Assembly: GCF_030265065.1 (NCBI RefSeq)
Contig: NC_080413.1
Span: 1,493,001 to 1,557,000, forward strand
Origin: Corythoichthys intestinalis
Lineage: Eukaryota > Chordata > Actinopteri > Syngnathiformes > Syngnathidae
DNA length: 64,000 nt
Direction: 5' to 3'
Part shown: positions 41,945 to 52,493 of the stretch, piece after piece
Layout of the letters: each line of letters begins with the position of its first letter
How positions within the stretch are numbered: the first letter of the stretch is position 1
Program-made: the position numbers and the translations under genes
Notes under the pieces: model-generated
Database searches by the model: none
Told to the model about the DNA's origin: nothing
What the model saw: the letters and a program-made list of their open reading frames with translations, nothing else

Positions 41945-42300
41945 CTAAACAGAAGGTCCTCTGTGTGGACTTCTCGAGCGGCAGTCTCTCCGAAAGCCGT
42001 GTGGACTCGCTGAGTTGGACTCGGTGGAGGGGGGGGGGGTGTCGAAAAGCAGCAAAATAGCCAACCTAGCGTCGTCGAACTTGTACCAGTCGTTATCCTC
42101 CAGGCTCCAGCAGTATGCCAAATAATGTTTGTTCGGCGTTTCCCCGTGCTTCACCATGCCGTACAGGTCATATATATCACGTGTTCTGTAAAGGGTGAAT
42201 GATCAGGAAGAAGTCTAATGAACATTTATTTTCAGACTGTGAAAAATTTACCACCTATATACCAGCGCCCATTGTGAAGGTTCTGGCAGTATGCCACATA
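41945..42300 (-). pseudogene. USP-family deubiquitinase C-terminal fragment
   Basis: A minus-strand segment, preceded by an acceptor-like TTTACAG near 42185, reads YDLYGMVKHGETPNKHY then LAYCWSLEDNDWYKFDDARL. This resembles the USP catalytic-His signature (Y-L-G-hydrophobic-H-G...HY) followed by the WYxFDD box of peptidase family C19. A second piece at 42235-42300 reads VAYCQNLHNGRWY, similar to the same box, and ends at a Tc1 insertion. No upstream catalytic Cys box is visible, so this looks like a partial or decayed copy. Confidence 0.45.
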
Positions 42301-43933
42301 CAGTGCATTGCAAAAGTATTCGGCTCCCTTGAATCTTCCAACCTTTCGCCACATTTCAGGCTTCAAACATAAAGATATGAAATTTAATTTTTTTTTGTCA
42401 AGAATCAACAACAAGTGGAACACAATCGTGAAATGGAACAACATTTATTGGATAATTTCAACTTTTTTAACAAATAAAAAACTGAAAAGTGGGGCGTGCA
42501 ATATTATTCGGCCCCTTTACTTTCAGTGCAGCAAACTCACTCCAGAAGTTCAGTGAGGATCTCTGAATGATCCAATGTTGTCCTAAATGACCGATGATGA
42601 TAAATAGAATCCACCTGTGTGTAATCAAGTCTCTGTATAAATGCACCTGCTCTGTGATAGTCTCAGGGTTCTGTTTAAAGTGCAGAGAGCATTATGAAAA
42701 CCAAGGAACACACCAGGCAGGTCCGAGATACTGTTGTGGAGAAGTTTAAAGCCGGATTTGGATACAAAAAGATTTCCCAACCTTTAAACATCTCAAGGAG
42801 CACTGTGCAAGCCATCATATTGAAATGGAAGGAGCATCAGACCACTGCAAATCTACCAAGACCCGGCCGTCCTTCCAAACTTTCTTCTCAAACAAGGAGA
42901 AAACTGATCAGAGATGCAGCCAAGAGGCCCATGATCAATCTGGATGAACTGCAGAGATCTACAGCTGAGGTGGGAGAGTCTGTCCATAGGACAACAATGA
43001 GTCCTACACTGCACAAATCTGGCCTTTATGGAAGAATGGCAAGAAGAAAGCCATTTCTCAAAGATATCCATAAAATGTCTTGTTTAAAGTTTGCCACAAG
43101 CCACCTGGGAGACACACCAAACATGTGGAAGAAGGTGCTCTGGTCAGATGAAACCAAAATTCAACTTTTTGGCCACAATGCAAAACGATATGTTTGGCGT
43201 AAAAGCAACACAGCTCATCACCCTGAACACACCATCCCCACTGTTAAACATGGTGGTGGCAGCATTATGGTTTGGGCCTGCTTTTCTTCAGCAGGGACAG
43301 GGAAGATGGTTAAAATTGACGGGAAGATGGATGCAGCCAAATACAGGAACATTCTGGAAGAAAACCTGTTGGTATCTGCACAAGACCGGAGACTGGGCCG
43401 GAGATTTATCTTCCAACAGGACAATGATCCAAAACATAAAGCCAAATCTACAATGGAATGGTTCAAAAATAAATGTATCCAGGTGTTAGAATGGCCAAGT
43501 CAAAGTCCAGACCTGAATCCAATCGAGAATCTGTGGAAAGAGCTGAAGACTGCTGTTCAAAAACACTCTCCATCCAACATCACTGAGCTCGAGCTGTTTT
43601 GCAAGGAAGAATGGGCAAGAATGTCAGTCTTCTGATGTGCAAAACTGATAGAAACATACCCCAAGCGACTTGCAGCTGAAATTGGAGCAAAAGGTGGTGC
43701 TACAAAGTATTAACGCAAGGGGGCCGAATAATATTGCACGCCCCACTTTTCAGTTTTTTATTTGTTAAAAAAGTAAAAATTATCCAATAAATGTTGTTCC
43801 ACTTCACGATTGTGTCCCACTTGTTGTTGATTCTTGACAAAAAAATTAAAATTTTATATCTTTATGTTTGAAGCCTGAAATGTGGCGAAAGGTTGCAAGA
43901 TTCAAGGGGGCCGAATACTTTTGCAAGGCACTG
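42301..43933 (+). mobile_element. Tc1-like transposon, almost intact
   Basis: Ends CAGTGCATTGCAAAAGTATT and ATACTTTTGCAAGGCACTG flanked by TA (42299-42300, 43934-43935). The terminal inverted regions run more than 200 bases and still match closely, including the CGTGCAATATTATTCGGCCC block. 1633 bp. Probably one of the youngest elements in the window. Confidence 0.95.
42694..43713 (+). pseudogene. Tc1 transposase with a single premature stop
   Basis: ATG at 42694 opens 313 codons: HTH near residues 5-50, GRPSK hinge near 58-62, then the DD34E core with D152 ([12 protein letters not shown]), D243 (QQDNDPKHKA) and E278 (NPIENLWKEL). Exactly 34 residues separate D243 and E278. A TGA at 43633 interrupts the frame where relatives usually have an Arg codon; the same frame then continues for 25 codons (CAKLIETYPKRLAAEIGAKG onward) to TAA at 43711. 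No frameshift is visible. Confidence 0.9.
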
Positions 43934-43958
43934 TATATATATATATATATATATATAT

Positions 43959-44606
43959 TAGGGCTGTCAAAATGATCGCGTTAACGGGCGTTAATTTTTT
44001 TTTTTTAATTAATCACGTTAAAATATTTGACGCAATTAACGCAGATTACCCGCTCAAACAGATTTAAATGAGGGTACAGTGAAACACCACTTGTTAATTG
44101 TGTTTTATGGAGTTTTGCCGCCCTCTGCTGGCGCTTGGTTACAACTGATTTTATAGGCTTCAGCCACCCATCAGCATTGTGTAAGTAATTATTGACATCA
44201 ACAATGGCGGGCTACTAGTTTATTTTTTGATTGAAAATTTTACAAATTTCATTAAAACGAAAACATTAAGAGGGGTTTTGATATAAAATTTCTATAAATT
44301 TTACTAAAATTTTTCTTTTAAGACCTACAAGTCTTTCTATCCATGGATCGCTTTAACAGAATGTTAATAATGTTAATGTCATCTTGTTGATTTATTGTTA
44401 TAATAAACAAATACAGTACTTATGTACCGTATGTTGAATGTATATATCCATCTTGTCTTTTCTTTCCATTCCAAAAATAATTTACAGAAAAATATGGCAT
44501 ATTTTATTGATGGTTTGGATTGCGATTAATTGCGATTAATTACGATTAATTAATTTTTAAGCTGTAATTAACTCGATTAAAAACTTTAATCATTTGACAG
44601 CTCTAA
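43959..44606 (-). mobile_element. hAT-type MITE, TAGGGCTGTCAAA family
   Basis: Ends TAGGGCTGTCAAAATGATCG and TCATTTGACAGCTCTA, both flanked by ATATAT. Contains the family core CGCCCTCTGCTGGCGCTTGG. Confidence 0.8.
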
Positions 44607-45248
44607 TATATATATAAAATATGAACTTCCGGTATCGATATTGGATCGGGATCGCAATATTTGGCCTTGGTATTACTTGGTATCGGATCGAATCCAAAAT
44701 CACTTGTATCGCCCACCACTAGAGGGCACTGTATGTAGCATTTAGCTTTTGGCTTTGTCTTTTAGTACAGTGGGAGACGAGGAAAGACCAGTCTGTCTAC
44801 TTTGTCTAAAAATGTTCACAGCGGACAGCAGGAATTATTTTTTTCAGCGAGTGCCAAATATTGCCAGCAATCCTCCCGCTTTGTCAGTGTTACATCAGTA
44901 AACCAGCGAGCACGGTTAGCATCATATAAGGTGGCATACCGGGTTGCTCAGTGTAAAATAACCCCACACCATAGCAAAGGAGCTGATACTGCCTGCAGCA
45001 AAAATAAAAACTGTCCCTTTGCCCACTGCCATGTCGTTTTTGTTCCATTAATTTTTGTTTTTTCGGTCTAATTGTTTGACATATTGTCTTCATGCTTGAT
45101 GTTGCTAATCAATTTAAATGTATTGTCATTTATTGATTTCATTAAACAGTCAAAAAATGTATCGAGTGTATTTTTACAGAATGATGTTTTTTAAAATACA
45201 CTTTATTGGAGGTTGATCTATATTACTTTTCTCTTTAATATCAAAAAT
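44607..45248. other. Between two MITEs; GGATCGGGATCG-rich fragment, otherwise nothing
   Basis: 44630-44720 is a short TATCGGATCG-type repeat fragment. The remainder shows no gene. Confidence 0.4.
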
Positions 45249-45870
45249 TAGAGCTGTCAAACGATCAAAATTTTTAAACGAGTTAATTACAGATTAAAAT
45301 TTAATCGTAATTAATCGCAATTCAAACCATCTATCAAATATGCCATATTTTTCTGTAAAATATTGTTGGAATGGAAAGATAAGAGACAAGATGGATACAT
45401 ATATTCAACATACGACACATAAATACTGTATTTGTTTATTATAACAATAAATCAACAAGTTGGCATTAACATTATTAACATTCTGTTAAAGTGATCCATG
45501 GATAGAAAGCCTTGTAGTTCTTAAAAGATAAATTTTAGCACAAGTTATAGAAATTTTATACTAAAACCCCTCTTAATATTTTTGTTTTAATAAAATTTGT
45601 AAAATTTTCAATCAAAAAATAAACTAGTAGCCCGCCATTGTTGATGTCAATCATTACACAATGCTCATGGGTGCTGAAGCCCATAAAATCAGTCGCACCC
45701 AGGCGCCAGCAGAGGGCGACAAAACACAAAAAAACACAAGTAACAAAAGGACATGACACTGTCATTTTAATCTGTTTGAGCGGGGCATGTGCGTTAATTG
45801 CGTCAAATATTTTAACGTGATTAATTTTTTTAAATTGCCGCCCGTTAAAGCAATAATTTTGACAGCCCTA
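45249..45870 (+). mobile_element. hAT-type MITE, TAGGGCTGTCAAA family
   Basis: Ends TAGAGCTGTCAAACGATC and ATAATTTTGACAGCCCTA with the usual family interior. No exact target duplication visible. Confidence 0.8.
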
Positions 45871-46497
45871 AAAATAACACAATGTTATGCAGAGTACTTA
45901 TAATAATAAGAATTTTATATACAAATGATACTACAGTATTTATAGTGGTGGCAGAGAGTTGGGGGGGGCACGGAACGTTTACGTCTTCCTGCGGGGGCGT
46001 GACAGAAAATAATTGAGAAGCACTGCCTTAAGTCTTTCTGATAGTTTTCCCTTGACCTTTTTACTGCAGTAATATCATGAAAACCTGAAATTATGGCTCT
46101 TAGTTTTGGTGTGCCACCCCAAGATTTTAAGTGGCCCCATCTGGCCACCCCTATATGAAAAATTTCTGGAGGCGCCACTGCCTGCCTGCCGATTTTGGTG
46201 CATTTTGAAGCATTCTAAGGGGGTCAAATGGAGCTCAAAGATGCTGAGGAACAAAGAATAACTATAATAATAATAATAATAAAACCGAGGAATCACAATA
46301 GGTTACCTAAAAAAATACATTGTCACATGCATGTCCATACTGTTCAGTTATGGATGTGTTCTAAGTCAAATAAAATCAAATCAACTAGTATATTTTAGAC
46401 CAAATCACAACAACAGTTATCTCAAGGAGAAAACAAAACATGTTTTTAAGGTGCAATAGCTCTACTCTGGATTTCGACCTACTTGAGCATTGTAACT

Positions 46498-48310
46498 TTT
46501 TTTTTTTTTTTGGTATGTATTCAAGTAACGAAATGTATTTTGACATATGGCATTTTTTTGGGTATGTGGCAAAATGGATGTTGCCATGTGAATTTTTTTT
46601 TGCCATGTGGCAAAATTGATTTTGCCATGTGGCATTATTTTTGCCATGTGGCTTTTTTTTTTTTTTTTTTGCCATGTGGCGTTTTTTTTTTCCATGTGGC
46701 GAAATGCATTTTGACATGAGGCTTTTTTTTTGCCATGTGGCAAAATGGATTTTGCCATGTGGCATTTTTTTGCCATGTGGCGAAATGTATTTTGACATGA
46801 GGCATTTTTTTTGCCATGTGGCAAAATCGATTTTGCCATGTGACATTTTGCCATGTAACGAAATGTATTTTGACATGTGGCATTTTTTTGGTTATGTGGC
46901 AAAATCGATTTTGCCATGTGACATTTTATTTTGCCATGTGGCAAAATTGATTTTGCCATGTGGCATTATTTTTGCCATCTGGCTTTTTTTTTTTTTTGCC
47001 ATGTGGCATTTTTTTGCCATGTGGCGAAATGTATTTTGACATGAGGCATTTTTTTTGCCATGTGAAATTTTTTTTTTGCCAAGTGGCGAAACATATTTTG
47101 ACATGTGGCGAAATGTATTTTGACATGTGGCAAAATGGATTTTGCCATGTCGCGAAATGTGTATTGACATGTAGCAAAATGGATTTTGCCGTGTCGCGAA
47201 ATGTATTTTGACATGTGGCAAAATGGATTTTGCCATGTGGCATTTTTTTTGCCATGTGGCGAAATATATTTTGACATGAGGCTTTTTTTTTGCCATGTGG
47301 CAAAATCGATTTTGGCATGTGACATTTTTTTGCCATGTAGCGAAATGTATTTCCACATGTGGCATTTTTTTTTGGGTATGTGGCAAAATTGATTTTGCCA
47401 TGTGGCATTTTTTTCGGTATGTGGCAAAATGGATTTTGCCATGAGACCTTTTTTATGCCATGTGGCAAAAGTGATTTTGCCATCTGGCTTGACAAGAGGC
47501 TTTTTTTTTGCCATGTGGCAAAATCGATTTTGCCATGTGGCTTTTTTTTTTTTGCCATGTGGCGAAACGTATTTTGACATGTGGCATTTTTTTGGGTATG
47601 TGGCAAAATTTATTTTGCCATGTGGCATTTTTTTCGGTATGTGGCAAAATGGATTTTGCCATGAGACCTTTTTTATGCCCTGTGGCAAAAGTGATTTTGC
47701 CATGTGGCATTATTTTTGCCATCTGGCTTGACAAGAGGCTTTTTTTTGCCATGTGGCAAAATCGATTTTGCCATGTGGCTTTTTTTTTTTGCCATGTGGC
47801 GAAACGTATTTTGACATGTGGCATTTTTTTGGGTATGTGGCAAAATTTATTTTGCCATGTGGCATTTTTTTCGGTATGTGGCAAAATAGATTTTGCCATG
47901 AGACCTTTTTTATGCCATGTGGCAAAAGTGATTTTGCCATGTGGCATTATTTTTGCCATCTGGCTTAACAAGAGGCTTTTTTTTTTGCCATGTGGCTTTT
48001 TTTTTTGCCATGTGGCAAAACGTATTTTGACATGTGGCATTTTTTTGGGTATGTGGCAAAATTTATTTTGCCATGTTGCATTTTTTTTTCTGGTATGTGG
48101 CATTTTTTGGGGTGTATGGCATTTTTGCAGGCCATGCACATCCATTCCATTGACGGCTATGCACGTCCAAATTTTCCATTCATATTAAATGGCAGAAAAA
48201 CATGGGTGGCTGTGGTTTTTGACCACTGACGGAAGATAAGTGTTTAGTCAAAAATCGCTGCCACACGTTTTTCTGATATTTAAAATGAATGGAAAATTTG
48301 GAACAAAACA
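46498..48310. repeat. Large GCCATGTGGCAAAAT tandem array with stem-loop tail
   Basis: About 1.6 kb of alternating units, one around GGCAAAATCGATTTTGCC (a near-palindrome) and one around GGCGAAATGTATTTTGACAT, joined by T runs. From 47491 a longer unit repeats with starts at 47491, 47730 and 47967, period about 238 bases. Stops are rare on both strands, so frames over 200 codons occur (reading MAKSILPHGKK-like text); these are side effects of the repeat, not genes. The tail 48105-48310 (TTGACGGCTATGCACGTCCA, then an inverted repeat around AAATTTTCCATTCAT) matches that at 40850-41110. Confidence 0.85.
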
Positions 48311-48816
48311 TTTGGGTTTCCAGTGGCCGTGTGAAGGATGTATAGTAAGAAGGTAATGAATACAGTTGTAGCTAAACAAAAGCATATGACGGTTAGCAAC
48401 CTATGGCCTGGTGTGGCTAAACCCCCCCCACCGGAACTCAGGTGGGGGTAGGGGGGGTGTCACACCAGTGAGTGATAGCCTGACCAATGATTATTCTGCA
48501 TATTCTGTTCTTATGAAAATATTTTATAAAGGTTGAAAAGTTACCTAGTGTTGCTTTAAATCATAATGCTAAATTATCAACTCGAGTTTTCATCTTTTTT
48601 TTATTGTTTTCTTTTTTTTTTTAACAAATACGAACATCTGATGATGAAAAGAAATGCTTCCTTACACGAACAGTCACATGAGGTATTTTGTTCCAGGCTA
48701 CATCGTTTTAAAAATATTACAAAGTAGTAGTAGGTAGTATCAGAGTGAGAATATCAATAATTGTCACAGAACAGTAGATGTGCGATGACCATTAAGAACG
48801 AGCACGACACTTCAAC
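48311..48816. other. Intergenic DNA, nothing recognised
   Basis: AT-rich, no gene or clear repeat. Confidence 0.4.
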
Positions 48817-49667
48817 CATAGACTTCATAATTACTTGACTGGACACATTAGGTATTGATGAGTAATTTGTTGGAGGATTCAAGGTCATTATTATATTTTT
48901 CGTACCATGCATGCATTTTGAAACGTGATGAAAAAAAATCAATGGGAGAAATTAGCCGCTACGGCATTGGCATCATAGTTTGCAATAAAAAAATGCTTAC
49001 TGCACTTTTGTTTGTTTTTTGCTTTAAACCAAGAATCGAGACTGTTTTACGTCCATATCTATAAAGAATTAAGTGATTTAAGCATTGATTCACAAGAATT
49101 TTCAACGGGAAAAGCTCTTTACACATGGGCTAATTTTCGTAACTGACTAGCCTTATAATTGGCAATATTTACGCAAAATAAATGCGACCTGCACGTTTTT
49201 TTTTTTTTTGCTTTTAACGTAAGAATCGAAAATGTTTTTCGTCCAGATCTATAAAGAATTCAGGGATTTAAGCATTTATTCACAAAAATTTTCAACGGAA
49301 AACGCTCATTGTTTTGCTACGGCAGCCATGTTGGATTTTGTATCACTAAATTTTATTTTAGACATTTCTGCGTCCATATTAAAAACAATCAGCTTTTACG
49401 TGTTTTACTTTATGTAACTTTACAATCTAATTACTTTGTTTTTATAGCCAATTTAAGTTTTGTGATACATACCGTAAATTTCGGACTGTAAGCCGCTACT
49501 TTTTTTCTTCATTTTGAATCCTGTGCCTTATAGTCCAGTATGCTTATTTGTTGATTTATTTGGGTTAATAGGCAACACATCCCTCCTAGAATGCATTGCA
49601 CCACTAATTATTTATTCAGTTCGCTACTGTTCCAGTTGTTTCATTAATTGCTTATTATAGTATTTAC

Positions 49668-49932
49668 TAACACTTTATTTGACAGCGGCGTCATAGGACA
49701 TAAGGTATTACTGAATACTTACGACAGATGTGATTATCATCCGGCAAATTATGTTACTAAGTCCATTTATGTCCAGCTCGGATCTTTTACATCCATTCAA
49801 AAGTGAGATCATTAGCCGGATGACACTAAATGACATCTGTTATAAGCATTCATTAATGCTCATGACAGTGTCATGTCATAATTATGATTGTCTAATGACA
49901 GTCTTAAGGCACCACTGTCAAATAAAGTGTTA
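49668..49932. mobile_element. Small MITE with TAACACTTTATTTGACAG ends
   Basis: TAACACTTTATTTGACAGCG at left, CACTGTCAAATAAAGTGTTA at right; 265 bp. A further end fragment (GCTGTCAAATAAAGTGTTAC) lies near 51808. Confidence 0.75.
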
Positions 49933-50369
49933 CCAACTACAATAACTAGCAATGAATGAAATAACTGGAACAGTAACTGAAGACATAATTAGCGCAGAAC
50001 ATGAATTTTGATTGTTATTTACAGTTCCCTCCATAATTATTGGCACCCCTAAATATTTTTTTTTCAATTCAAATAATATAGGACCTTAATGGAAAAAAAG
50101 AGAAAAATCCAACCTTCAATACAAGTGCATTCATTCAGTGGGGGGAAAAATCCCACGTAAGGAAAAAATTATTTGACATCAAATAATGTGTGTCACAATT
50201 ATTAGCACCCCTGGTGTTAATACTTTGTACAACCCCCTTTTGCCAACAAAACAAGGTCTGGGGACTGAGATGGCCATGGGAGGAGCTTGATTTTGTGTCT
50301 GGTGAACCAAAAATATACACGGTCCCAGGCTTCAACTGGGACCGTGTGCTTTGGTCAGATGAGACCAAG

Positions 50370-50946
50370 GGGCCGTTTACATGGTGACGCTCGGAGAATA
50401 CGAACAATTTCAAATTTGCATTTGCGTCTCCATTTGAACAATGTCGCAATTCCGCATGAAAACGATGTAATATTCATGCCAGGCGCTCGGGGGCAGTGCA
50501 GATTTACTGGGCGACAGAGAATGATGCACTTTGAGCCCACCAAGCTCCCTCAGCCCGGAAAAAAATATGCCCGCCCACTCGAAGCAATGTCATTTTTCTT
50601 TTGTTCAAAAAGGCACAAAAATTGAAACGTTCAACATATTTAATTTTAAAATATTATTAAAACAGTAAATTAAAGCCGACATTGCGCCATATTTGCTGTT
50701 TTTAATGTTTAGTAGCACCGCTGCGCACGCCCAATGTGACGTGTACGAGTGCTGACGTTAACAGCGCAATCTCGCGCCGCAGGAGCCTTTGAAATGCATG
50801 CCGAGGAAGCTCCCCTCAATTGGATTCTTCCACTTTGGAGGCAGGATTCAGAATTTTTCGTCTTCGCCGACACCATATGCACACGAGGCGAGTCCGCAAC
50901 TCAGTCATTGCGTCTTTGTGTCGCAGAGTCGCCATGTAAACTGCCC
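50370..50946. mobile_element. Harbinger-like MITE, GGGCCGTTTACATGG ends
   Basis: Left end GGGCCGTTTACATGGTGACG, right end GTCGCCATGTAAACTGCCC. Target site duplication CAAG (50366-50369, 50947-50950), or 3 bases if the outer base belongs to the element. The interrupted Tc1 site GAGACCAAG/ATTGAGC can be read across the insertion. The short duplication suggests PIF/Harbinger. Confidence 0.65.
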
Positions 50947-50962
50947 CAAGATTGAGCTTTTT

Positions 50963-51505
50963 GCCATGTGACATTTTTTTTGCCATGTGGCAAAATCAAT
51001 TTTGCCATGTGACATTTTTTTTGCCATGTAACGAAATGTATTTTGACATGTGGCATTTTTTTAGTTATGTGGCAAAATGGATTTTGCCATGTGACATTTT
51101 TTTTTTGCCATATGGCAAAATTGATTTTGCCATGTGGCATTATTTTTGCCATCTGGCATTTATATTTTTTTCACCATCTGGCATTTTTTTTTTGCCATGT
51201 GGCGAAATGTATTTTGACATGTGGCATTTTTTGGTATGTGGCAAAATGGATTTTGTCATGTGACTTTTTTTTTGCCATGTAGCATTTTTTGCCAGGTAGC
51301 AAAATTGATTTTGCCATGTGGCATTATTTTTGCCATCTGGCATTTTTTTTTTGCCATGTGGCATTTTTTTTGCCATGTGGCATTTTGTTTTGTCAAGTGG
51401 CGAAATGTATTTTGCCATGTGGCATTTTTTTTGCCATGTCGCGAAATGTATTTTGACATGTGGCAAAATGGATTTTGCCATGTGGCATTTTTTTTGCCAT
51501 GTGGT
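50963..51505. repeat. Third GCCATGTGGCAAAAT array
   Basis: Same unit types as 46498-48125, without the stem-loop tail. It begins directly after the Tc1 text ATTGAGCTTTTTG and ends before GAAGGTTGGATTTTTCTC, also Tc1 text. Confidence 0.8.
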
Positions 51506-52493
51506 GAAGGTTGGATTTTTCTCTTTTTTTCCATTAAGGTCCCATATTATTTGAATTTTAAAAAAATTATTAGAAGCTAAAAAACACATCTTTTTCAGGG
51601 GTGCCAATAATTATGGAGGGCACTGTACATCTGCAACGCTGCAATGCATGCTAAGAGGCATGTTGGACAACAACAGTGTTGACAGCAGGTGGTTGACTGT
51701 CTCCCCCAAAGGAGCAGTGATGGCCAAATGAAGCTTCTTGAAGCAATGAAGCCCATTTAGTTCAAAGCTTCATGGCGTTTTGGTTGTATGGCAGTCGAAT
51801 GATGCCGCTGTCAAATAAAGTGTTACCGGTTAATGTCTTTTGGTGTAAACATCCCATAATACACTGAAAACAGCTGAGACTTATAGTTTGGTGCGGTTTA
51901 GCTATGAGCAAATGCTGTTTTCTTGCCACATTTGGCGAGTGGCGGCTTATAGTGCAAAATTACGGTATATAAAAAATCATGAATCGGGATTTTATAAGGA
52001 ACAACTTTGAATTTTTTTATGCTGCTGCTCATGGAGACTCATATGTGGCTAAGGTAGGTCCCTGTTTTGGTTTTAGGTCGGTAGCAGCTTTGGTTTTGAA
52101 AATATTTGTAGTATTTGAAATTGGCCCAGTATGGATCAGCCCTGTGTCATGTCAATAGGTTATGAAGTCTATGCTTCAACTTTGGTCCACGAATGCAACG
52201 TGAGATCATTCATACAGGAACAGAGAAGAGTACAAAAAAAGATTTTGACATTTCAAATATTTCTATTTCCTGAGCGAGACGTCGTTTTGGTAGCGGTCAC
52301 GCTAACTTTAGCTTCTCAACCTAATTCTGATTTGTGAACACGGGGCTTCAAGTTAGCGCGACGCTAACACCGCCGTGCGGTCTTGAGGTCACAGTTCAAA
52401 AACCGGAATGAGCATTTGGAATAGAAAAGAGGCGGAGCCAGTTACAGTTCAGCATGCGGGAAGCTCCTCCCATTCGCCCGACCAGGAGGCGAC

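Larger units (their letters stand above)
50023..51628. mobile_element. Tc1-like remnant with two insertions
   Basis: Ends ACAGTTCCCTCCATAATTAT and ATAATTATGGAGGGCACTGT. The interior near 50180-50370 contains transposase C-terminal text on minus ([17 protein letters not shown]) and GGTCAGATGAGACCAAG on plus, so it is rearranged. A MITE (50370-50946) and a GCCATGTGG array (50963-51505) interrupt it. Confidence 0.65.
49470..51967. mobile_element. MITE with TACCGTAAATTTCGGAC ends, itself carrying insertions
   Basis: Left end TACCGTAAATTTCGGACTGT then AAGCCGCTAC; right end GGCGGCTTATAGTGCAAAAT then TACGGTA. These are the inverted ends of a common fish MITE. Inserted in the P-like element. Confidence 0.7.
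48817..52173 (+). mobile_element. P-element/THAP-like transposon, coding-deleted copy with nested insertions
   Basis: Ends CATAGACTTCATAATTAC and GGTTATGAAGTCTATG are an inverted pair that matches the ends at 37006-38833. Exact 7-base duplication CTTCAAC at 48810-48816 and 52174-52180. Its own DNA is 48817-49469 and 51968-52173; the transposase part of the sibling is missing. All between is inserted material. Confidence 0.75.

Noticed and set aside
46462-48145. Long open frames on both strands (160-245 codons) reading MAKSILPHGKKNATWQN-like text
   Set aside because: They follow the tandem unit exactly on both strands and have no domain, splice context or promoter; a by-product of a repeat without stops.
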